Shown here in pieces: positions 6,934-10,291 of a DNA stretch of 10,291 nt. Location: positions 1 to 10,291 of the forward strand of contig JAQVDA010000019.1 of NCBI GenBank assembly GCA_028698535.1. The letters are read 5' to 3'. The notes under the pieces were generated by a model, which was not told the origin of the DNA, ran no database searches, and worked only from the letters and a program-made list of their open reading frames with translations. The position numbers were made by a program, and so were the translations under genes. The DNA is from Bacilli bacterium (lineage in GTDB: Bacteria; Bacillota_I; Bacilli_A; RF39; UBA660). Numbering within the stretch: position 1 is the stretch's first letter; each line of letters opens with the position of its first letter.

Positions 6934-7044
6934 CTACCTCACTTTTAATTTGTTTAAAGCATCTGATGCTTCTTTTTTGAATGGGTTTATAACATTATTT
7001 CGTGTGGATGCGTTAAGAGATTGCCGCTTCTAAGTTATTTTTAT
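6934..7044 (-). pseudogene. possible decayed leader peptide gene
   Basis: A 37-codon frame begins with ATA at the exact spacing (6 bases) from GGGGGT that the intact paralogous leader at 7743 uses for its ATG. It carries TAG at codon 5 and then 31 open codons (KRQSLNASTR...NPFKKEASDALNKLKVR) with coding-like composition. It ends in the Shine-Dalgarno of the phosphoesterase gene. A lost start plus an early stop fits a pseudogene. In DNA this AT-rich, a frame this short could also be chance. Confidence 0.25.
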
Positions 7045-7068
7045 CTTTCCACCCCCATCTTAATTTTA

Positions 7069-7097
7069 ATTATACTGTGGTTATACCGCAGTGTCAA
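7069..7097 (-). promoter_or_regulatory. consensus sigma-A promoter of the phosphoesterase operon with spacer operator
   Basis: Minus strand TTGACA (7092-7097), a 17-base spacer, then TATAAT (7069-7074), a perfect consensus match. The spacer is a near-perfect palindrome: ACTGTGGTTATACCGCAGT on the plus strand (7074-7092), 7-bp arms with one mismatch around a 5-base centre. A dimeric repressor bound here would block RNA polymerase directly. The divergently encoded XRE protein is the obvious candidate. Confidence 0.85.
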
Positions 7098-7137
7098 CCG
7101 TTTTTTGTTGTTTTAAACGCATTATAATTATAGTTTG

Positions 7138-7207
7138 AATTTCCGTTTTCACTATTTATTCGGAATCTAGTCTAATAAATACAACGATTTATTAAAAAAC
7201 GGAAATT
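7138..7207. repeat. 12-bp inverted repeat with CGGAA boxes upstream of the XRE gene
   Basis: AATTTCCGTTTT (7138-7149) is the exact reverse complement of AAAACGGAAATT (7196-7207). A third CGGAA box lies between them (7161-7165), and an 8-bp TAATAAAT/ATTTATTA stem (7173-7180 with 7187-7194). The arms flank the region just upstream of the XRE gene -10 and may be binding sites for autoregulation or DNA looping. Confidence 0.6.
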
Positions 7208-7245
7208 ACTCTAAAAATTTACCTGTTTTTTAACACAAAACATAG

Positions 7246-7251
7246 TATAAT
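7246..7251 (+). promoter_or_regulatory. -10 element of the XRE regulator gene
   Basis: A perfect TATAAT with no good -35 at 16-18 bases, so the promoter may be weak or activator-dependent. The predicted start (about 7258) falls at the AAGGAGG ribosome site (7257-7263), giving an unusually short leader. The SD-to-ATG gap of 12 bases is long. Confidence 0.5.
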
Positions 7252-7275
7252 TGTATAAGGAGGAAACAAAATAGT

Positions 7276-7650
7276 ATGAGTGATTTGGAAAATAAAAAAG
7301 TTTTTTCCGAAAACCTTAAGTATTACATGAAATTATATAATAAAGATAGAAATAGCATCTGTAAGGATTTAAATTTTAAATATACAACTGTTAGAGACTG
7401 GGTAAAAGGAAGAACATATCCAAGAATAGAGAAAATTGAAATGCTTGCTAATTATTTTCGTGTGCAAAAATCAGACTTAATTGAAGAAAAAACAAAAGAT
7501 GTTGAAAAAAAAGAATTGCAACAACTAGCAACTGTGATGAGAAAGTTAGGTTTTCTGGGTGAAAACGAAGAAGATTCAAGCGATGAAGAAATGGCAAATT
7601 TTTTAAAATGGTATAAGGCTAATAAAGATTTTATAAGAAATAAAAAATAA
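7276..7650 (+). CDS. XRE-family HTH transcriptional regulator
   Basis: A 124-residue protein with an N-terminal Cro/CI-type helix-turn-helix (residues 10-66). The recognition helices are in SICKDLNFKYTTVRDWVKG (27-45) and the typical ending is PRIEKIEMLANYFRVQKSDLIE. The rest (71-124) is acidic and helical, with a coiled-coil-like KDVEKKELQQLATVMRKLGFL, likely for dimerisation. There is no S24 peptidase domain, so it is not a LexA/CI protein cleaved on DNA damage. It is transcribed away from the phosphoesterase operon, whose promoter carries a palindrome that fits an XRE dimer. Its 3' end overlaps a possible small antisense reading frame. The start is the only ATG near AAGGAGG. Role as repressor of the neighbouring operon is inferred from arrangement. 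Confidence 0.88.
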   Translation: MSDLENKKVFSENLKYYMKLYNKDRNSICKDLNFKYTTVRDWVKGRTYPRIEKIEMLANYFRVQKSDLIEEKTKDVEKKELQQLATVMRKLGFLGENEEDSSDEEMANFLKWYKANKDFIRNKK

Positions 7651-7743
7651 AAACACTTCCCTACTATTAAGAACATGTTTTATTATCTTTTTAAAAATAT
7701 TTTCCCTTTTCAACATAATATAGATTTTTAGTAAGTTTGTCAT
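7603..7743 (-). CDS. possible 46-residue small protein facing the XRE gene
   Basis: An ATG at 7743 lies 6 bases after GGGGGT, downstream of a 17-base-spaced promoter (7769-7797). The product begins MTNLLKIYIMLKREN, has a basic middle (FKKIIKHVL) and a hydrophobic C-terminus (FLFFISYKIFISLIPF). The last 48 bases run antisense through the end of the XRE gene. Initiation signals are good, but length and overlap are weak points. It is not recognised. A small membrane-active peptide or merely an antisense transcript are both possible. Confidence 0.3.
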   Translation of the reverse strand: MTNLLKIYIMLKRENIFKKIIKHVLNSREVFLFFISYKIFISLIPF

Positions 7744-7768
7744 ACTTCTACCCCCATGTTAAGATATT

Positions 7769-7797
7769 ATAATACCACAGATTGCCAGCATAGGCAA
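7769..7797 (-). promoter_or_regulatory. second leftward promoter facing the XRE gene
   Basis: Minus strand -35 TTGCCT (7792-7797) and -10 TATTAT (7769-7774) with a 17-base spacer. An inverted repeat TTGCC/GGCAA covers the -35, and the half-site CTGTGGTAT shared with the operon operator abuts the -10. The following leader matches that of the operon promoter. Confidence 0.55.
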
Positions 7798-7814
7798 GTA
7801 TAGAAAATTTCAAG

Positions 7815-8065
7815 AACTCTTGACATTTAACCATTAAAAAGAAGTGTTTTTTCTATGACTAGGAAAGGACAAATATTTAAGAAGTTTTCTGATAAAGACA
7901 AAATAAAAGTTATAATGGGATGCGTAAACAGTTTAGGAGCTTATAGTTGATATATTCAATTATGGAGCTAAATATCGCAATATCAATGAAAACATTTCCA
8001 CTTAAAGAGGCCGTTTTGAAAAACTTTTTCACCGCTCTCTATTATATGGGGTCAAAAAGCACATT
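7815..8065 (+). pseudogene. decayed IS3-like element (orfA fragment)
   Basis: A 31-codon frame at 7855-7950 begins MTRKGQIFKKFSDKDKIKV, resembling the N-terminus of IS3-family OrfA proteins (pattern KGQxFxxYSxExK). It is broken by TGA, with OrfA-like codons (YGAKYRNI) continuing in another frame to about 8005. TATGGGGTCAAAAAG (8046-8060) resembles IS3-family right ends and a TTGAC stretch at 7820 could be the left end. The rest of orfA and all of orfB are missing. The similarity is judged by eye, so family assignment is tentative. Confidence 0.4.
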
Positions 8066-8072
8066 GTTTGAT

Positions 8073-8103
8073 AAAAAAATAAAAACCCTTGTACAATAAG
8101 GGT
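8073..8103 (-). terminator. terminator of the tRNA-CAT/tRNA-Leu transcript
   Basis: Minus strand stem ACCCTT/AAGGGT (8098-8103 with 8085-8090) and a 7-base loop, followed by TTTTATTTTTTT. It lies 10 bases beyond the tRNA-Leu end. Confidence 0.85.
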
Positions 8104-8112
8104 ATAATAATC

Positions 8113-8134
8113 AATGGTGCGGACGAAGGGACTT
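8113..8134 (-). repeat. tRNA-Leu 3' end copy (att-like, intact side)
   Basis: This is the last part of tRNA-Leu including CCA, the partner of the degenerate direct repeat at 4752-4774. The T-stem here relies on two G-U pairs (GGGGG with CCCTT), as could happen if the 3' half was replaced on integration. Confidence 0.55.
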
Positions 8135-8199
8135 GAACCCCCATGGATTACTCCGCTAGATCCTAAGTCTAGTGCGTCTGCCAGTTCCGCCACGTCCGC
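8115..8199 (-). tRNA. tRNA-Leu(TAG)
   Basis: An 85-base class II tRNA with a long variable arm. The acceptor GCGGACG pairs with CGTCCGC, the discriminator is A and CCA is encoded. The anticodon stem CTAGA/TCTAG encloses CTTAGGA (anticodon TAG). It is second in a two-gene leftward unit, and its 3' end appears to be an integration site. Confidence 0.95.
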
Positions 8200-8207
8200 C
8201 AATATTT

Positions 8208-8284
8208 TGGTGGACCCTGCAGGATTCGAACCTGCGACCGTCCGGTTATGAGCCGGATGCTCTAACCAACTGAGCTAAGGGTCC
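8208..8284 (-). tRNA. tRNA with CAT anticodon, probably tRNA-Ile2 (lysidine type)
   Basis: A complete 77-base cloverleaf with the acceptor GGACCCT paired to AGGGTCC, discriminator A and encoded CCA. The anticodon loop CTCATAA sits in stem TCCGG/CCGGA. It is not an initiator because position 1 pairs and the anticodon stem lacks the GGG/CCC run. The C4-G69 and C5-G68 pairs are those TilS uses to recognise tRNA-Ile2, and the whole resembles firmicute Ile2 genes more than elongator Met. Elongator Met remains possible. Confidence 0.85.
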
Positions 8285-8296
8285 ACTTGCTTTTAT

Positions 8297-8325
8297 ATAA
8301 TATCATATTAAGATGAAATTATCAA
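8297..8325 (-). promoter_or_regulatory. sigma-A promoter of the tRNA-CAT/Leu unit
   Basis: Minus strand TTGATA (8320-8325), a 17-base spacer ending in TGA (extended -10), then TATTAT (8297-8302). The predicted start is about 6 bases before the tRNA. Confidence 0.7.
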
Positions 8326-8364
8326 TATGAATATGTACTTTTTAATAGTCCTATTGAAGCACAT

Positions 8365-8394
8365 AAAAAGATAATCATTCCGTTGATTATCTTT
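8365..8394 (-). terminator. terminator of the 139-residue protein gene
   Basis: A perfect 11-bp stem AAAGATAATCA/TGATTATCTTT (8384-8394 with 8367-8377) and a 6-base loop end in a short T-run on the minus strand. The gene's TAA stop (8387-8389) is inside the first arm. Confidence 0.8.
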
Positions 8395-8806
8395 GAATCA
8401 TATTTAGTAAATTAATTTTAAACATATCCCGTGATGGATCTTTTTTAGAGATCATAACGCCTTTATAGGTAGATAATTCAGCGCGATGTCCTTCATCTAA
8501 TATAGCTACCGGTGTAATATTAGTTAATAAAACCATCCGATCAGATTCATAGACAATATAATGTAAGGTAATATCGCCATGAACTTTAGAGAAAAGTGGT
8601 GCCGTTGGTAATTTTATTTGGTAAGTCTTGGTCTGGTTTTTTCTTGATACAGAGATTAACTCACCTTGGAAATTACCATCTCTTAAGCTCGGATAGATAC
8701 TAAATACTAACTTTTTATACGCCAGCATATTATATTTTTTAACTGAACGCTCTAATTTTTTAAACATTACTTCGTTTTCATACTCTAAAGTATAACCATT
8801 CTTCAT
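8387..8806 (-). CDS. conserved-looking hypothetical protein, 139 residues
   Basis: Not recognised. It is a soluble, basic protein with no signal peptide and no membrane segment. The N-terminus is helical and charged (YENEVMFKKLERSVKKYNML). The middle looks beta-rich (LVFSIYP, GELISVS, YQIKLPT, ITLHYIVYE, RMVLLTNITPVAIL), and it ends MFKINLLNMIQR. AGGGGG lies 8 bases before the ATG. A consensus promoter, its own terminator and ordinary codon use support a real, expressed gene. It is divergent from the THUMP methyltransferase gene, and a 24-bp palindrome sits between the two promoters, so the two may be co-regulated. Confidence 0.75.
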   Translation of the reverse strand: MKNGYTLEYENEVMFKKLERSVKKYNMLAYKKLVFSIYPSLRDGNFQGELISVSRKNQTKTYQIKLPTAPLFSKVHGDITLHYIVYESDRMVLLTNITPVAILDEGHRAELSTYKGVMISKKDPSRDMFKINLLNMIQR

Positions 8807-8857
8807 CTTTACAACCCCCTGAATTTTAGATATTTTCCTTTCTTATAATGTTTGGAA

Positions 8858-8886
8858 ATTATAACATAAATAGGGGTTTTTGTCAA
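8858..8886 (-). promoter_or_regulatory. consensus sigma-A promoter of the 139-residue protein gene
   Basis: Minus strand TTGACA (8881-8886), a 17-base spacer, then TATAAT (8858-8863), a perfect match to consensus. The leader is about 45 bases. Confidence 0.85.
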
Positions 8887-8903
8887 ATAAAAAGGGATCC
8901 TGG

Positions 8904-8927
8904 TGTCATTATCGCGCGATAATGACA
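8904..8927. promoter_or_regulatory. 24-bp perfect palindrome between divergent promoters
   Basis: The half-site TGTCATTATCGC is followed directly by its reverse complement GCGATAATGACA. It ends 4 bases before the rightward -35 and starts 17 bases beyond the leftward -35, the place expected for an operator acting on both. As RNA it would also make a 10-bp stem with a GCGC loop, but no U-tract follows on the plus strand. It is not a match to CIRCE or another operator I can name. Confidence 0.7.
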
Positions 8928-8931
8928 TAAG

Positions 8932-8960
8932 TTGATTTAAAATAAAGGTAATGTTATAAT
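8932..8960 (+). promoter_or_regulatory. sigma-A promoter of the THUMP methyltransferase gene
   Basis: TTGATT (8932-8937), a 17-base spacer, then TATAAT (8955-8960). The leader is about 50 bases and ends in AAAGGAG. Confidence 0.75.
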
Positions 8961-9017
8961 TTTAAAAACAAAAAAGAATATTTTATTTGGTGATGAAATT
9001 ATCAAAGGAGTAGTTTT

Positions 9018-10052
9018 GTGAGTTTATTTATCGTAACTTTTACTCCACATTTTAAAAAAAACGTTATAAGGGAATTAGTGTCAGTTGATGAATTAATTAA
9101 TGTTAAAGGTGTTTTTTCTGATAGTATTGTTTTAGTCGCATCAACAAAAAAATCAAGGGATTTTATTGATGGATTAATTAAAAAGAATCCAATATCTATT
9201 AAGCATATAATGCCAGTTATGAAAACAGGTAAAATAAAGGGGAAATTAGATACTGATAAACAAATCCTTCATAATGCGGCTATTGATATAACTAATATGA
9301 CTAAAGGCAAAGAATTTGCTGTCCAATGTAGAATTGTTGATGGTAAATTAGATTATTCCGCCAAAGATATTGAAGTGTTCTTGGGGCAATATTTTTATCA
9401 AAAGGGACTTATGCCATCTTTTTCTGACAATGAGCTGCGTAATGAAGATATTGATATAGTTTCAATATTAATAAATAAAGATAATTATTATTTAGGATTT
9501 TCTAATAGTAAAGAAAACTTAAACTCACATAGTGATGAATATCGTATTTGTTCAAAAGAGGGACGTAAAATATCAAGAGCTGAAAATAAACTAAAAGAAG
9601 CCTTAGTTAAGTTTAATATAACCTTAGATGGAAAAGGAATAGCTCTTGATGTTGGGGGCGCGCCTGGCGGTTGGAGGAAAGTTTTAATTGATTATGAATT
9701 TAAGGTAATAGCTGTTGATCCTAGTGAATTACATCCAGACTTACAACAGCATCCAAGATTAAAACATTTTAAATGTCGAATTGAAAAATTAAATTTTAAT
9801 AACTATTTTGATATTATTGTAAATGATATGAATATAGAGCCAGTTGATACGGCTAAAATTATGAATTCCTTATCGGCGGTGTTAAAAGAAGATGGGATTG
9901 CTATTGTTACTCTTAAATTGCCAAAAAACCCAGAAGAAGCAATAAACAAAGCTAAAAAAATATTAAATGAACAGTATGATGTATTGAAAATTAAAAGTTT
10001 GTTTCATAATAGACAAGAGGTTACAGTATTAATTAAAAAAAGGATTAAGTAA
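9018..10052 (+). CDS. THUMP domain-containing RrmJ/FtsJ-like RNA 2'-O-methyltransferase
   Basis: A 344-residue, SAM-dependent RNA methyltransferase of the RlmM-like architecture. The N-terminal region includes a THUMP-type RNA-binding domain (about 60-165), followed by an RrmJ-fold catalytic domain (about 185-344). SRAENKL (186-192) supplies the first catalytic Lys191. DVGGAPGGW (211-219) is the SAM-binding motif I and AVDPSEL (232-238) motif II. Asp270 in IVND, Lys300 in VTLKLP and Glu334 in NRQEVTVL complete the K-D-K-E tetrad of 2'-O-methyltransferases. RlmM methylates C2498 of 23S rRNA in gammaproteobacteria; the target here is unknown. GTG at 9018 is the start, 7 bases after AAAGGAG. A strong terminator follows. 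Confidence 0.87.
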   Translation: MSLFIVTFTPHFKKNVIRELVSVDELINVKGVFSDSIVLVASTKKSRDFIDGLIKKNPISIKHIMPVMKTGKIKGKLDTDKQILHNAAIDITNMTKGKEFAVQCRIVDGKLDYSAKDIEVFLGQYFYQKGLMPSFSDNELRNEDIDIVSILINKDNYYLGFSNSKENLNSHSDEYRICSKEGRKISRAENKLKEALVKFNITLDGKGIALDVGGAPGGWRKVLIDYEFKVIAVDPSELHPDLQQHPRLKHFKCRIEKLNFNNYFDIIVNDMNIEPVDTAKIMNSLSAVLKEDGIAIVTLKLPKNPEEAINKAKKILNEQYDVLKIKSLFHNRQEVTVLIKKRIK

Positions 10053-10111
10053 AGCCAAAATAAAAGATGATAAATTAATTTAAAGTAATCATAATTAATG
10101 TTTTCTATAAG

Positions 10112-10150
10112 ATAAAAGATTAGTAACTATATGCTACTAATCTTTTATTA
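10112..10150. terminator. bidirectional intrinsic terminator between convergent genes
   Basis: A perfect 14-bp stem, ATAAAAGATTAGTA (10112-10125) with TACTAATCTTTTAT (10135-10148), and a 9-base loop. T-rich sequence follows on the plus strand, and the arm itself gives a TTTTAT tract in the other direction. It serves the methyltransferase gene and probably the partial gene to its right. Confidence 0.8.
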
Positions 10151-10170
10151 ATTTAAATTATTTAATTGGG

Positions 10171-10291
10171 TTAAATAGTAATTAATCTAGTTCGTTTTTC
10201 ACCAGTTCTAACCCATCCCGGTATTGATAATTCAGTCGACCATTTATACTCATCACGAGAAGATACCTTTTTATAGCTATAAGCATACAAC
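10171..10291 (-). CDS. C-terminal end of an unidentified protein (partial)
   Basis: Thirty-nine in-frame codons precede TAA at 10171-10173, and the gene continues off the right edge. The residues include SSRDEYKWSTELSIPGW and RTGEKR. The aromatic WS...GW...TG spacing looks like a repeat or binding-module end of a surface or extracellular protein, but I do not recognise the family. Support comes from coding-like composition, convergent placement and the shared terminator. Confidence 0.55.
   Translation of the reverse strand, partial: LYAYSYKKVSSRDEYKWSTELSIPGWVRTGEKRTRLITI

Larger units (their letters stand above)
6930..7275. other. divergent control region, 346 bp
   Basis: This region holds the operon promoter with its spacer palindrome, a 130-base leader with a decayed small reading frame, a 12-bp inverted repeat with CGGAA boxes, and the XRE gene -10. 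An AAGCATC-T-GATGCTT (6957-6971) near-palindrome lies 28 bases before the phosphoesterase start. No intact gene longer than about 40 codons is present. Confidence 0.6.
7651..8114. other. accessory gap between XRE gene and tRNA-Leu
   Basis: This 464-bp stretch has no intact sizeable gene. It contains the leftward promoter-leader, the possible small frame, an IS3-like remnant and the tRNA-Leu terminator. No clear terminator for the XRE gene was seen. Confidence 0.5.
4752..8128. mobile_element. putative tRNA-Leu-integrated element, about 3.4 kb, no integrase
   Basis: The interval is bounded by the direct repeat of the tRNA-Leu 3' end. Each copy lies next to its own terminator, so the insertion would have preserved a functional tRNA. 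The cargo is a leftward phosphoesterase/kinase/nucleotidase operon, a divergent XRE regulator, a duplicated promoter-leader and a decayed IS3-like fragment. No integrase, excisionase or replication gene is present, so it is either a remnant or depends on functions supplied elsewhere. Boundaries are inferred from a degenerate repeat only. Confidence 0.5.

Noticed and set aside
6957..6978. Rightward terminator-like hairpin AAGCATC-T-GATGCTT followed by T residues
   Set aside because: No rightward gene lies upstream for it to terminate. As a hairpin only a 5-bp stem remains, so it is more likely a leader structure or coincidence.
7452..7676. 74-codon leftward frame opposite the XRE gene
   Set aside because: It has no initiation signals and is a shadow of the XRE coding frame. 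The separate frame from 7743 was kept only because of its promoter and ribosome site.
8208..8284. Initiator tRNA-fMet
   Set aside because: The first acceptor pair is a normal G-C and the anticodon stem lacks the three consecutive G-C pairs of initiators.
1..10291. CRISPR array, rRNA gene or riboswitch
   Set aside because: No regularly spaced direct repeats with unique spacers, no rRNA-like stretch and no recognised riboswitch core were seen on either strand.

Overview
The window looks like a low-GC, Gram-positive-type bacterium (Bacillota, or a Mycoplasmatota relative that keeps the standard code). The DNA is very AT-rich, Shine-Dalgarno sequences are strong, sigma-A promoters are near consensus, intrinsic terminators are common, and every complete tRNA gene encodes its CCA end. 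TGA ends several genes and tryptophan is read from TGG, so a UGA=Trp code is unlikely. The exact taxon cannot be fixed from this sequence.

Layout. Positions 1-297 hold a leftward tRNA cluster, transcribed Ile-Asn-Glu-Ser, with the Ser gene cut by the window edge. Positions 494-4157 are chromosomal housekeeping genes: a leftward family-2 glycosyltransferase, a rightward small secreted or anchored protein with 11-residue Asp/Asn repeats, then a leftward series of 3-methyladenine DNA glycosylase, NAD-dependent epimerase-like protein and glyoxalase-II-like metallo-hydrolase. Positions 4408-4563 hold a tRNA-Val/tRNA-Lys unit and 8115-8284 a tRNA-CAT/tRNA-Leu unit, each with its own promoter and terminator. 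Positions 8387-10052 carry a divergent pair, an unrecognised 139-residue protein and a THUMP-RrmJ-like methyltransferase, around a 24-bp perfect palindrome. The last 120 bases are the C-terminus of a leftward gene.

The accessory part lies between the two tRNA units. The 3' end of tRNA-Leu is repeated, degenerate and in direct orientation, at 4752-4774, and both copies sit beside a terminator. This is the footprint expected of an element integrated into the tRNA-Leu 3' end, about 3.4 kb long (4752 to 8112). Inside it is a leftward operon with 4-bp start/stop overlaps: metallophosphoesterase, guanylate-kinase-like enzyme and HAD nucleotidase-like enzyme. A consensus promoter drives it, and a palindrome exactly fills the promoter spacer. 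A divergent XRE-type repressor gene follows, then a second, paralogous promoter-leader facing the repressor gene, and a decayed IS3-like transposase fragment. No integrase is visible.

Working hypothesis (inference): the XRE protein represses the phosphoesterase/kinase/nucleotidase operon through the spacer palindrome, and the set is a phage-derived or satellite-like cargo module acting on nucleotides or nucleic acids. A defence role is possible but not shown by the sequence.
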